A DNA stretch of 64,000 bases from Murinocardiopsis flavida. Lineage in GTDB: Bacteria; Actinomycetota; Actinomycetes; Streptosporangiales; Streptosporangiaceae. A program made the position numbers and the translations under genes. The notes beneath the pieces are model-generated. The model did no database searches. It had not been told where the DNA came from and was given only the letters and a program-made list of their open reading frames with translations. This document shows, in pieces, positions 40,291 through 50,398 of the stretch. Location: assembly GCF_003014485.1 (NCBI RefSeq), contig NZ_PYGA01000018.1:62001-126000 (forward strand), written 5' to 3'. Within the stretch, counting starts at the first letter, position 1, and each line of letters opens with the position of its first letter.

Positions 40291-43077
40291 TCAGGGGGCC
40301 GTGGACTCGTGCAGTGGGGTGGTGCGGGACGACATCGCCGAACCGAGCATCTCGGCCAGCACGGTCAGCAGGTCGTCCAGATTCGGATGGTCGGAGACGA
40401 ACGTTCGCGGCACCGTGACACGCAGGGCCTCCTGCAAGCGTTCACGGAACTCCGCCGCCATCAGTGAGTCCATGCCGAGATCGGTGAAGTCGGCGGCCGG
40501 GTCGATCGGCCCCGGGTACTCCAGCGTCTCCGCCAGTAGCGCCCTGACTCCGCCGGTGAGTACGGGGAGCCCATCGGACACGGATTCGATCTCGCGGCGC
40601 AGATCCCTCGCAGCGGCCGGGACAGGGGCGGTGAGCGGCCGGGCGCCGCCGGGAGCGGGCGTGCTCACGCGGTCGGCGAGCCAGTGGCGTTCCCGCTGGA
40701 ACGGGTAGGTGGGCACGGCGACCCTGCGGCGCATCGCCGAGTAGTCGCGGTCGAACCCCGCCCAGTCGACGGGCGCACCGCGGACGTACGCGTGGGCGAG
40801 GCCCATGAGGATGCCCGGCCACTCGCCCCCCGGTCGCAGGGTCGGCAGCCGCAGCGGCCGACGGTCCGGTGCGCGGCCGCGCCCGGAAATCCCCGGACCG
40901 ATCTCCACGAGGATCTCCGTGCCGTACCGCTCGTGCAGGTCCGCCCCGACGTCCTCGTCGACCGCCCTCATGACCAGCGGGATACGGGGCTCCCGGTACG
41001 CACCCGCGGCCGGCTCCCGCCCGGCTGCGAGATCGAGGGCGTCGCCAAGGGAGAGGGCGCCCGCCGCGCACGCGGCGGCGGTCCCGCCGGCGCCGATCCC
41101 GGCGACCAGATGGGGCGCGACACCCCACGACCGCCATAGCTCCGCCAAGGCGTGCTGAACGACGAAGAGGGCGAGGCGCCCGCGGTCGCCGTCCTCGGCA
41201 TCCCCGGCCACGCAACCGCGGAAAAGGTCCGCGCGGACCCCCGCGGGGACCAGGGGCCCGCCCCGGCGTTCGGCGAGCAGCCGGTCGCACTGCTCCAGCA
41301 CCCGGCGGAAGGTGGGCTGCGTCGTGTACAGGCTCCTCCCCATGCCGGCATACGCATCCTCCGACCCGGTGAACAGGAACGCGATCTTCGGCGCTGCGGG
41401 AGGGGCGCAGCCGTTGACCGTCTCCCCGCCCTCCACCCGGGCCGACGGCACCTCCGACCAGTCCGCCGCCCAGGACGCCAGGTGGTCCGCCAGTTCACGT
41501 GAGTCGCGGCCGGCCACGCACAGGCGGTGCCGGAAGAGCCCCCGCCCCGTATTGGCCGTGAAGCAGACGTCCGCCGCGGCCACCGGCGAATCCGTGTCGG
41601 CGAGGCGCGTCTGGTAGCGGAGCGCCAGGTCCCGCAGCGCCACCGCGCTCTTCGCCGACAGTGTGAGGAGATGCCGCGGCCGGTCGGCCGACGTGCCGAC
41701 CGACCGCGGCGGCTCGTCCGGGGCCTGCTCGAGGACGATGTGGCAGTTGGTCCCGCCGAACCCGAACGAGTTGACCCCTGCCAGCCGGCGGTCGAGGGGC
41801 CAGCGCTCGACCGTGGTCGGGACGTGCATCGGCGGGTCGGTCCAGTCGATGTGCGGGCTCGGTTCGCGGAAGTGGAGGTTCGGCGGGATCGTCCCGTGGC
41901 GCATCGCCTGCACGACCTTGATCAGTCCACCGACGCTGGAGGCCGACTCCATGTGTCCGATGTTGGATTTCGCGGAGCCGACGACCAGCGGGCCGCGGTC
42001 GCCGCGGAACACCTCGGCCAGCGCCGCCGCCTCGATCTGGTCGCCCAGCGCCGTCCCGGTGCCCTGGGCCTCCACGAAGCCGATGTCGGCCGCCGCCACC
42101 CCGGCGTCGCGTAAGGCGTCGCGGATGACGGCCTGCTGGGAGGGCCCGTGCGGGACCGTGAGGCCGCTCCTCCGGCCGTCCTGGTTGGTCGCCGACCCCC
42201 GGATCACCGCCAGAACCGTGTCATTGTCGCGTAGGGCGTCGGCCAGCCGCTTGAGCACGACCAGGCCGCAGCCCTCGGACCGCACGTATCCGTTCGCGGC
42301 GGCGTCGAAGGACCTGCACCGGCCGTCGGGAGAGAGCATCCCGGCCTTGGACAGGCTGATGCTCTCGTGGGGGGTGAGGATGCGGTTGACCCCGCCCGCC
42401 AGCGCGAGCTCGCACTCCCCGGCCCGCAGCGCCCGTACGGCCAGGTGGACCGCTACCGCCGACGACGAGCAGGCGGTGTCGACCGCCAGGCATGGGCCCG
42501 TCAGGCCGAAGTGGTACGACAGCCGGCCGCCGGCGGTGCTCGGGGTCGCGCCGGAACTGAAGTACTCGTCGATCGCCGCGTGCCCTTGTGCCGACAGCGC
42601 CTCGCGGTAGTCGACGTTGCTGACCCCGACGAAGACCCCCGTCTGCGCGGGGAGGCGCTGCGGGGGCAGGCCCGCATGCTCGAAGGACTCCCACGCCACT
42701 TCGAGGAGCAAGCGGTGCTGGGGGTCGATGCTCGCCGCTTCGCGGGGGGAGATCCCGAAGAACGACGCGTCGAAGTCGGCCGGACGGGCGACGAAGCCCC
42801 CGAAGCGGCTGCACATCCTCCCCGGCACGCCCGGGTCCGGATCGTGGAAGGCGTCGGCGTTCCAGCGGTCCGGGGGCACTTCCACGACGGCGTCGCGCCC
42901 GTGGGCCAGCAGGTCCCAGTACTGGTCGGGGTCGTTCGCACCGGGGAAGCGGCAGCCCATGCCGACTACGGCGACCCGCCGGTCTCCGCGGGCCGCGGCG
43001 AGGTCCGCCTCCAGCTCCTCGATCCTGCCCAGCGCCTTCTCGAGGAGGAGGCCGTGGAGTTCGGACTCCCTAGTCAC
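40291..43077 (-). CDS. Type I polyketide synthase module KS-AT-ACP, with degenerate KS and AT
   Basis: The 928-residue protein has an N-terminal docking-type helix (residues ~5-32), a KS (~33-455) with Cys203 in DTACSSS and His375 in KSNIGH, but Gln338 in VEAQGTGTALGDQ where active KSs have the HGTGT His. The AT (~565-740) is about 100 residues too short, has GIGAGG (Gly662) in place of GHSxG, and lacks the xAFH specificity region. The C-terminal ACP has LGMDSL with Ser871. The reading frame is continuous, so this is not a frameshift. The GTG start overlaps the upstream PKS stop by 8 bases. In known systems, KSs lacking that His are usually non-elongating, and the missing AT activity could come from the free acyltransferases at 58478 and 59431. 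Confidence 0.9.
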   Translation of the reverse strand: MTRESELHGLLLEKALGRIEELEADLAAARGDRRVAVVGMGCRFPGANDPDQYWDLLAHGRDAVVEVPPDRWNADAFHDPDPGVPGRMCSRFGGFVARPADFDASFFGISPREAASIDPQHRLLLEVAWESFEHAGLPPQRLPAQTGVFVGVSNVDYREALSAQGHAAIDEYFSSGATPSTAGGRLSYHFGLTGPCLAVDTACSSSAVAVHLAVRALRAGECELALAGGVNRILTPHESISLSKAGMLSPDGRCRSFDAAANGYVRSEGCGLVVLKRLADALRDNDTVLAVIRGSATNQDGRRSGLTVPHGPSQQAVIRDALRDAGVAAADIGFVEAQGTGTALGDQIEAAALAEVFRGDRGPLVVGSAKSNIGHMESASSVGGLIKVVQAMRHGTIPPNLHFREPSPHIDWTDPPMHVPTTVERWPLDRRLAGVNSFGFGGTNCHIVLEQAPDEPPRSVGTSADRPRHLLTLSAKSAVALRDLALRYQTRLADTDSPVAAADVCFTANTGRGLFRHRLCVAGRDSRELADHLASWAADWSEVPSARVEGGETVNGCAPPAAPKIAFLFTGSEDAYAGMGRSLYTTQPTFRRVLEQCDRLLAERRGGPLVPAGVRADLFRGCVAGDAEDGDRGRLALFVVQHALAELWRSWGVAPHLVAGIGAGGTAAACAAGALSLGDALDLAAGREPAAGAYREPRIPLVMRAVDEDVGADLHERYGTEILVEIGPGISGRGRAPDRRPLRLPTLRPGGEWPGILMGLAHAYVRGAPVDWAGFDRDYSAMRRRVAVPTYPFQRERHWLADRVSTPAPGGARPLTAPVPAAARDLRREIESVSDGLPVLTGGVRALLAETLEYPGPIDPAADFTDLGMDSLMAAEFRERLQEALRVTVPRTFVSDHPNLDDLLTVLAEMLGSAMSSRTTPLHESTAP

Positions 43078-46000
43078 GGATCTCGACCCCCAGCTTCGCG
43101 GCGAGGCGGCGGGCCGCGTCGCCGGCCGCTCCCGGCCGGTCCGGAGCATCGTCCGGCCGCCCGGCCCGGGGATCCGGGGCCGGCGCGACGGCCCGGTCGA
43201 CCAGCTCATGCAGGTGGTCGACCAGACTCGTCAGTGTCGGGTAGTCGAAGACCACGGTGAAACCGAGCCGGGTGCCCACCCCCTTCTGCAACCGGTTCCG
43301 CAACTCGATGGCCATGAGGGAGTCCATCCCGAGAGCGGAGAAGCCGGTGTCGGGTTCGAGGTCGACGCGCTCCCCGAGGACCTGCGCCAGGTCCGCACGG
43401 ACTCGTTCCGCAAGGACGGCCTTGCGCCGATCGGCCGGTACGGCGCCGAGGTCCCACCCGGGCGCCGCGTCCGGCATCGGGGAATCCGCACCCCCCGACC
43501 GCATTCCGGACAGGAACGACGGGACAGCGGCCTGCGCCTTGAGGAAGCGGTCCCAGTCGATGGGCAACACGGCCATGACGCCGCCCGGCGGCGACGCGTG
43601 GAGGAGGGATCCGAACGCGTCCACGCCCGCCTCCTTGGGAATGACCCCCTCGCCTTCGCGCTCGAGCCGTTCGTCCAGGTTCATCCGGGCGCTCATGCCG
43701 ACCTCCGACCAGGAGCCCCATTGGACCGACAGCGCCGGCAGGCCCCTCCCGCGCCGATGGGACGCGAGGCCGTCGAGGAAGGCGTTCGCCGCGGCGTAGT
43801 TCGCCTGGCCGGGCGTTCCCAGCGCCGCTGCGACGGAGGAGAAGACGGCGAAGAAGTCCAGGTCCAGGTCCAGGGTCGCCAGGTGCAGGTTCCACGCACC
43901 GGCCGCCTTCGGGGCCATGACCCGGGCGAACCGCTCGGGTGTGAGAGACCGGAGCAGGCCGTCGTCCAGCACGCCCGCCAGGTGCGCGATCCCTCGGACG
44001 GAAGGCAGCTCCGGATCGGCGCCGATCTCCGCCAGGAGATCGATGACCTGTCGCTCGTCCGAGACGTCGGCCTTGAACGCGGCCACCCGGGCCCCGGACG
44101 CACGGATCGCGCGCAGTGCCGGTTCGCCGGCCGCGTCCGCTCCACGGCGGCCGACCAGCGCCAGATGGCGAGCGCCGGCGGCGGCGAGGGAACGCGCCAC
44201 CTCCAGTCCGAGGCCGCCGAAACCCCCGGTGACCACGTAGGTGCCCGCGCCGGTCACGGGCGGCCGGGTGATCGAGGCGTCGATCCGGGCCCGGGCCAGG
44301 CGCGGTACGTGGCGCGCCCGGCCGCGGAACCCGACCTGCTCGGCGGCCCCGGCGCCGGCGCCGGGCCGCGCCGCCGCGGCGATCTCCGGAACGAGCGCCC
44401 CGACCTGGTCGGCGAGTGAGGTTCCGGGGTCCAGGTCGATCATCGTGACGCCGAGCTCGCCGTGCTCCAGTGCGATCACCCGGCCCATCCCCCACAGGGC
44501 CGCCTGCGCCACGTCGCCGACCGGGCGATCACCGACGCTCTGAGCGCCCCGGGTGACGATGAACAGGGGAGCCGGCGCCGCGTCCCGGCGGGTCAGCTCC
44601 TGGACGAGGTCCAGCAGCCGGGTGGTGTGCGCCGACGCCGCGCCGTCGGGGGCGGTGGAATCCGACACGGGAGCGAGTGGGCGGCAGTCGACCACGACGT
44701 CGTGGTCCCGGACCATCCCGGCGATCCGATCCGGTGACGCGCTGTCGGACGGGTCGCCCGCGGCGTCGGCCGCGGACGCCCGTCCGGTCGGCGGCAGCCC
44801 CGGAGCGGGCACGAGAGTGCAGCGGCCGCCCTTCGCGCGCACCGCCTCCGCAACGGCAGGGCCGAGGTCGGCATCCGAGAGGACCAGCCAGCTCGCCGGG
44901 GCCTGCGGCGTCGCGGCCTCCCTGCCGCTCGCGGTCCACTCGGTCGTGTAGAGCCACCTCGTCCACTCCGGAGCGGAACCGCCCAGCATGGCGGCGCGGT
45001 CAGCCCGCTTGAGCAGGATCCCCTCCATGGTGAGGATGGGCCGCCCGTCCGCGGCGAACAGCCGCACGTCCCCCCGCAGGGTCTCCGGGTCGTCGCCGTC
45101 GGCGGGGCGCAGCCGTGCGCGGCACCGTGCCGAGGACGCTCCCGGCCCCTCGACGAGCAGCCGTTCCACGCCGACCGGGACGTAGGTGCGTCGGCCGTAC
45201 CGTTCCGGATAGGTCACCGTCAGGGCCAGGAAGCAGGCCTCCAGGATCACCGGGTGCACCTCGTACGCGTCCGATCCGGGCCGCTCGGACGCCGGCAGCC
45301 CGATCTCGGAGAGGCAGGAGGCCCCCTCGTGCCAGAGGCGTTCCGTCGCGTGGAAGGAGGGGCCGAGGTCGATCTCCCGTTCACGCTCGCCCCGGTAGAT
45401 CTCCTCGACGGGAACCTCCGCCGCCGACCCCGGTTCCAGGTCCGCCGCGGCCGGTGCCGCCGGACCGGCTCCGGCCGGTGCCAACCGGCCGGAGGCGTGC
45501 AGGACCCAGGACGCGCGCGCCGCGGGGCCGGGCCCGGAGCCGTCCTGCGGCCGAGCGAGGATCCGCAGGTCGTATGATCGGCCGCCCGCCACCGGCCGCA
45601 GGACGAGTTGCACGGTGCGCTCGGCGTCCTCGTCCGCGAAGGGCATGGCCCGGTGGATCATGAAGTCCCGCAACTCGAAGGGCGCGCCGCCCAGCGCCCG
45701 CTTCGCGGCGGCGAGGGCCATCTCCAGATACGCCACGCCGGGCAGCACGATCGTCTGGAAGATGCGGTGGTCACCCAACCACGAGAGCCTGCGTGGGCCG
45801 ATCACCGACTCGAAGCGGATCTCGGAACTCTCCGCGAGCTCGATCGGCCGCCCGGCGAGCGGGGCACCGCTGCCACGAGGCGCGGGCGAGGATCCGGGAG
45901 ACGGCGCGCTGATCCAGTGGCGCCGTCGTTGCCACGGATACGTGGGCAGCGCCACGCGGCGGCGACCGCGCGGGGCGTGGAAGGCGGTCCAGTCGATCGC

Positions 46001-49000
46001 GGCACCCGCCAGGTAGAGGTCACGCACGCCCCGCAGCATCTGTTCCCGCCCCCTGCCGGGCCGCAGGCTCGGGACGAGGACCGCGTCGGTGTCCGGTAGC
46101 CGCCGGCGGACGAGTTGCAGCAGTACGGGTTTTGGGGACAGCTCCACGAACACGCGGGCGCCGAGCCCGGCGACCGCGTCCACGGCGTCGGCGAACCGTA
46201 CCGGCTGCCGCACCTGGCGCACCCAGTAGTCGGCCGCGGCGATCTCGTCCCCGATGACCGCGCCCGTCACGTTGGACACGATCGTCGTGTGCGGTGGCGA
46301 GTACCGGACCGACCGGGCGACCTCGGTGAACTCGGCCAGCATCGGCTCCATCATGGGGGAGTGGAAGGCGTGCGAGACGGTCAGGTCCGTCCAGGTGCGA
46401 CCCTGCTCCGCCAGAGCGGCACAGACCTCGGCGACGGCCGTGCCCTCACCGGAGACGACCGTCGAGAGGGCACCGTTCACGGCCGCTATCGCCGCCCGGT
46501 CCGCGTAGGGCCGGATGAATGGGGCGACCGACACCTCGTCCGCGGCCACCGAGACCATGCGCCCGCCGGGCAGGGCCTGCATCAGCCGCGCGCGGGCGGC
46601 CAGGAGCGTGAGGGCGTCGTCAAGGGAGAACACCCCCGCTACGCACGCCGCCACGTACTCGCCCACGCTGTGACCGACCACGGCGCCGGGTTCGACTCCC
46701 CAGGACCGCCATAGTTCGGCAAGGGCGTACTCCACCGCGAACAACGCCGGCTGGGCGTAGGCGGTGTCGTCGATGGGGGAGGCCTCGCCCTCGGCGGGGA
46801 AGAGCACGGCCGGCAGTGGCCGGTCGAGGTGCGGCCGCAGGAGCGCGTCGCAGCGGTCCAGCGCGGCACGGAACACCGGTCGGGTCTCGTACAAGGCGCG
46901 GCCCATGCCGACGTGCTGCGTGCCCTGCCCGCCGAACAGGAAGGCGGTCGCCCCGGGATCCCGCGGCGGCTTCGCGGCGGTTCCCAGGGCCGATGCGGAC
47001 GTCTCCAACCCGGCGCGGGCCTGCTCCGCGGTCTCGGCGATGACGGCGAGCCGGTGCTCGAAGTGCCGACGTCCGACCGCGGCCGTGTGGCAGACGTCGG
47101 CGAGCGACTGGTCGGGCCGTTCCGCGAGGTGCGCGGCGTAGCGCAGGGCGGTCCGGCGCAGGGCGTCGTCCGTGCGGGCGCTGAGGGTGAGCAGTTCGGG
47201 GCCCGCGCCGCCGTGGTCGGAACCCCCCGCCGGGGGCGCCTCCTCCAGCACCACGTGGCAGTTCGTGCCGCCGATGCCGAACGAGCTGACCCCGGCGCGG
47301 CGTGGTCCGTCGGCAGCGGGCCAGTCGGTGAGGGAGGTGTTGACGAAGAAGGGCCCGCCCTCGAAGTCGATCCGCGGATTCGGCTGCTCGACGTGCAGGC
47401 TCGGCGGTCGGCAGCGATGCTTGAGGGCCAGCGCCGTCTTGATCAGGCCGGCGATGCCCGCCGCCTCGTCGAGATGGCCGATGTTGGATTTGACCGACCC
47501 CACAGCGCAGTGCCCGCGCGGCAGAGGGCCCGCACCGGTCCGTTGGAAGGCGTCGTTGAGCGCGGCGATCTCGATCGGGTCGCCGAGCCGCGTGCCCGTG
47601 CCATGCGCTTCGATATAGGTCACGGTGCCGGCGTCGACACCCGCGTCGCGCAGGGCGTCCTCGACCACGTCGGCCTGCCGGGTCACGCTGGGGGCGGTGA
47701 ATCCGACCTTGTCGGCGCCGTCGTTGTTGACCGCGGAGCCCTTGATCACGGCCACGATCTCGTCGCCGTCGGCCACCGCCTCGGTGAGCCGCTTCAGCAG
47801 CACGACCCCGCAGCCGTTGCCGAAGAGGGTCCCCGCCGCCCGGGCGTCGAAGGCCCGGCAGTGGCCATCGGGCGAACGGATCATTCCGTCCTCGAAGAGG
47901 TAGCCGCTCCGCTGCGGCACGACGATCGACACGCCACCAGCCAGTGCCATGTCGCACTCCCCGCTCCGCAGGCTCTGACACGCCTGGTGGACCGCCACAA
48001 GGGAGGTCGAGCAGGCCGTTTGCAGGTTCACGCTCGGCCCGTTCAGGTTCAGCTTGTAGGAGACGCGTGTGGGGAGGTAGTTGCGGTCGTTGCCCAGCTT
48101 CATCCGGAACTGCCGGAGGTCGGCCTCGGTGAAGGGCGTGTCGGACGCGCCACCGAGGTGCGGGGCCACGTTGTTCATCAGATAGGTGCTGATGTTGGAG
48201 CCGGCGAACACCCCCGCGGGCCCGCTGGCGGCACCGGGGTCGTACCCCGCGCTTTCGAATGCCTCCCACGCGCATTGGAGGAACACCCGCTGCTGCGGGT
48301 CGATCACGGCCGCTTCCTCGGGCCCGATGTCGAAGAACTCGGCGTCGAAGGACTCGATGTCCGATATCGGCGCGGCCGCCCGCACATAGTCGGGGTGGTG
48401 CAGCAGCCGGGGATCGTGCTGTTCGGTCTCGCGGTCCGAGAGTGGCGTGACGGACTCGACGCCCTCGCGCAGGTTCCGCCAGAACGTGGGGATGTCGTCG
48501 GCGCCGGGGAACCGCCCCGACATGCCGATGATCGCGATGGCGGGGTCGGGGTCCGCCGTCGCTGCTCTGGCCGTCCGGCGGCGCCGCCGATCGCCGCCGG
48601 ACGCGGAGAGCCGCTCGGCGAGGGCGCGGACCGTGGGATGGCCGAAGAGGTCGACGGCCGTCAGATCCACCCCCGTGCGCTCGGTGATCTGCTTCTGCAC
48701 CTCGACCAGATGGGCGGAGGTGCCTCCGGCGTCGAAGAAGTTGTCGTGCACGCCGACGGCGTCGAGGTGCAGCACGTCCCGCCAGATCTCCGCGAGGACG
48801 CGCTCGGTCTCCGTTCCCGGCCGCGCGAGAGGGGCGTCGGTGAGCCGGGCGAAGGTCGCGGGCGCGGCAAGGCCGCGGCGGTCCTTCTTCCCACTCGCGG
48901 TGAGCGGCAGTTCGTCGAGGACGACGTACGCGTCAGGACGCATGGCGCTGGGCAGTTTCCCGGCGAGATACCGGTGCAGGCGCTGCGCGATGCCGTCGCG

Positions 49001-50398
49001 TGATGTACCACCGCGCAGGACGACGTGCGCGGCCAGCCGCTTGTGGCCGCTCGGTCCGTGGGCCGCGACGACGGAGTCCTTGACGTCGGGGTGGGCGCCG
49101 AGGAGCGACTCGATCTCGCCCGGCTCGACCCGCACACCGTGGATCTTCACCTGCGCGTCGGCGCGGCCCAGATGCTCCAGGACGCCGTCCGGGCGAAGAC
49201 GGCCCAGGTCGCCCGTTCGGTACAGCCGTCCCTCGCCGAACGGATCGGGGATGAACCGCTCCCGGGTCAGATCGGGGCGGTTGAGGTAACCGCCGGCGAC
49301 CCCGGCGCCGCCGATGTACAGCTCTCCGTCCTGCCCTGGCGGCACGGGCCGCAGGTCGGCGTCGAGGACATGGACCGAGACGTTGTCGATCGGCCGACCG
49401 ATCGGCACCGATGCGGGCCAGGTCGCGGAATCGCCGCTGAGGGTGTGGCACGTCGCGTCCTGGAACTCGGTCGCGCCGTAGTGGTTGTGCAGCCGGGCAC
49501 CGGTCCGCTTGAACAGGTGGGCCAGTGCGGGGGTGATCCGCAGGCCCTCCCCGGTGGTGATCACCTCGCGGAGGGAGAGCGGAAGAGGGCGCTCGCCGAC
49601 CGCGTCGGCCAGTTGGTTGAGGGCCGTCACGGGAAGGAAGAGCCGCTCGACTCCGTTGTCGGCGACGAATCGGGCGAGCGCGAAGGGGTCGCGCCGTACG
49701 CGGTCGTCGGCGATGACGAGCGTCCCGCCGAAGCACAGTGTGGAGAAGATCTCGTGGAAGGAGAAGTCGAAGCCCACCGAGCAGAATTGCAGCGTTCGGA
49801 GCCGGCAGGAGCCGGGACGCGTCCGGTCGTGCCAGTGCAGCAGGTTGAGCAGTGACCGGTGCGCCATCGGCACACCCTTGGGCCGCCCCGTCGACCCGGA
49901 CGTGTAGATCACATAGGCCGGGCCGGCCGGATCGACGAGTACGGGTGCGGGCGGCCCACCGCGGTACGCCGAGAGGGCCACCAGGTCGAGGACGGGGACG
50001 GGCGATTCGGCCGCGGCGGTGGGGAGGCCGCTCCCCGGACCGGTGATCAGTGCGCGCAGCCCGGCTTCGGCCGTGATGTGGGTGGACCTTTCGACCGGGT
50101 CGTCGGGGTCGATGGGCACGTAGGCGGCCCCGGCCTTGAGGATCCCCAGCATCGCCGCGATCATTTCGGGGCCGCGATCCAGGCGCACGCCGACGAGGTC
50201 CCCGGGCTCGACGCCGCTGCTCTGTAGGTGGCCGGCGACCTGGTCGGCGCGGCGGTCGAGTTCGCCGTAGCTCACCTCACGGGAGCCGTGGACAAGGGCG
50301 ATCGCGTCGGACGTCGCCTCGGAACCCGCCTGGTGCTCGAACAGCAGGTGGACACCTGAGCCGGGGCGGCCGGATCGGGCGATGGGCCCGCCCGTCAT
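43070..50398 (-). CDS. Hybrid NRPS-PKS: A-PCP-KS-AT-DH-KR-ACP
   Basis: The 2442-residue protein has an adenylation domain (~20-510; core YVIYTSGSTGRPKG, code residues D211 F212 H215 F254 I280 T282 H306 D314 A315 K504), PCP (Ser561), KS (~618-1055; Cys796, His932, His975 all present), AT (~1150-1430; GHSVG Ser1244, HAFH at 1343-1346, so malonyl-CoA is expected), DH (~1520-1790), KR (~2050-2230; GGFGGLG, LDD B-type motif, Ser2187/Ser2188, Tyr2201) and ACP (Ser2360). The DH motifs deviate: Q1548 replaces Gly in HxxxGxxxxP and Glu1720 replaces the catalytic Asp. It should load one amino acid, extend it once and at least reduce it. The ATG at 50398 overlaps the regulator's stop. Confidence 0.93.
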   Translation of the reverse strand: MTGGPIARSGRPGSGVHLLFEHQAGSEATSDAIALVHGSREVSYGELDRRADQVAGHLQSSGVEPGDLVGVRLDRGPEMIAAMLGILKAGAAYVPIDPDDPVERSTHITAEAGLRALITGPGSGLPTAAAESPVPVLDLVALSAYRGGPPAPVLVDPAGPAYVIYTSGSTGRPKGVPMAHRSLLNLLHWHDRTRPGSCRLRTLQFCSVGFDFSFHEIFSTLCFGGTLVIADDRVRRDPFALARFVADNGVERLFLPVTALNQLADAVGERPLPLSLREVITTGEGLRITPALAHLFKRTGARLHNHYGATEFQDATCHTLSGDSATWPASVPIGRPIDNVSVHVLDADLRPVPPGQDGELYIGGAGVAGGYLNRPDLTRERFIPDPFGEGRLYRTGDLGRLRPDGVLEHLGRADAQVKIHGVRVEPGEIESLLGAHPDVKDSVVAAHGPSGHKRLAAHVVLRGGTSRDGIAQRLHRYLAGKLPSAMRPDAYVVLDELPLTASGKKDRRGLAAPATFARLTDAPLARPGTETERVLAEIWRDVLHLDAVGVHDNFFDAGGTSAHLVEVQKQITERTGVDLTAVDLFGHPTVRALAERLSASGGDRRRRRTARAATADPDPAIAIIGMSGRFPGADDIPTFWRNLREGVESVTPLSDRETEQHDPRLLHHPDYVRAAAPISDIESFDAEFFDIGPEEAAVIDPQQRVFLQCAWEAFESAGYDPGAASGPAGVFAGSNISTYLMNNVAPHLGGASDTPFTEADLRQFRMKLGNDRNYLPTRVSYKLNLNGPSVNLQTACSTSLVAVHQACQSLRSGECDMALAGGVSIVVPQRSGYLFEDGMIRSPDGHCRAFDARAAGTLFGNGCGVVLLKRLTEAVADGDEIVAVIKGSAVNNDGADKVGFTAPSVTRQADVVEDALRDAGVDAGTVTYIEAHGTGTRLGDPIEIAALNDAFQRTGAGPLPRGHCAVGSVKSNIGHLDEAAGIAGLIKTALALKHRCRPPSLHVEQPNPRIDFEGGPFFVNTSLTDWPAADGPRRAGVSSFGIGGTNCHVVLEEAPPAGGSDHGGAGPELLTLSARTDDALRRTALRYAAHLAERPDQSLADVCHTAAVGRRHFEHRLAVIAETAEQARAGLETSASALGTAAKPPRDPGATAFLFGGQGTQHVGMGRALYETRPVFRAALDRCDALLRPHLDRPLPAVLFPAEGEASPIDDTAYAQPALFAVEYALAELWRSWGVEPGAVVGHSVGEYVAACVAGVFSLDDALTLLAARARLMQALPGGRMVSVAADEVSVAPFIRPYADRAAIAAVNGALSTVVSGEGTAVAEVCAALAEQGRTWTDLTVSHAFHSPMMEPMLAEFTEVARSVRYSPPHTTIVSNVTGAVIGDEIAAADYWVRQVRQPVRFADAVDAVAGLGARVFVELSPKPVLLQLVRRRLPDTDAVLVPSLRPGRGREQMLRGVRDLYLAGAAIDWTAFHAPRGRRRVALPTYPWQRRRHWISAPSPGSSPAPRGSGAPLAGRPIELAESSEIRFESVIGPRRLSWLGDHRIFQTIVLPGVAYLEMALAAAKRALGGAPFELRDFMIHRAMPFADEDAERTVQLVLRPVAGGRSYDLRILARPQDGSGPGPAARASWVLHASGRLAPAGAGPAAPAAADLEPGSAAEVPVEEIYRGEREREIDLGPSFHATERLWHEGASCLSEIGLPASERPGSDAYEVHPVILEACFLALTVTYPERYGRRTYVPVGVERLLVEGPGASSARCRARLRPADGDDPETLRGDVRLFAADGRPILTMEGILLKRADRAAMLGGSAPEWTRWLYTTEWTASGREAATPQAPASWLVLSDADLGPAVAEAVRAKGGRCTLVPAPGLPPTGRASAADAAGDPSDSASPDRIAGMVRDHDVVVDCRPLAPVSDSTAPDGAASAHTTRLLDLVQELTRRDAAPAPLFIVTRGAQSVGDRPVGDVAQAALWGMGRVIALEHGELGVTMIDLDPGTSLADQVGALVPEIAAAARPGAGAGAAEQVGFRGRARHVPRLARARIDASITRPPVTGAGTYVVTGGFGGLGLEVARSLAAAGARHLALVGRRGADAAGEPALRAIRASGARVAAFKADVSDERQVIDLLAEIGADPELPSVRGIAHLAGVLDDGLLRSLTPERFARVMAPKAAGAWNLHLATLDLDLDFFAVFSSVAAALGTPGQANYAAANAFLDGLASHRRGRGLPALSVQWGSWSEVGMSARMNLDERLEREGEGVIPKEAGVDAFGSLLHASPPGGVMAVLPIDWDRFLKAQAAVPSFLSGMRSGGADSPMPDAAPGWDLGAVPADRRKAVLAERVRADLAQVLGERVDLEPDTGFSALGMDSLMAIELRNRLQKGVGTRLGFTVVFDYPTLTSLVDHLHELVDRAVAPAPDPRAGRPDDAPDRPGAAGDAARRLAAKLGVEIRD

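Noticed and set aside
40291-43077. A frameshift as the cause of the short AT in the KS-AT-ACP protein
   Set aside because: The frame is continuous from KS through AT to the ACP with sensible residues on both sides of the missing segment, so an in-frame deletion fits better.
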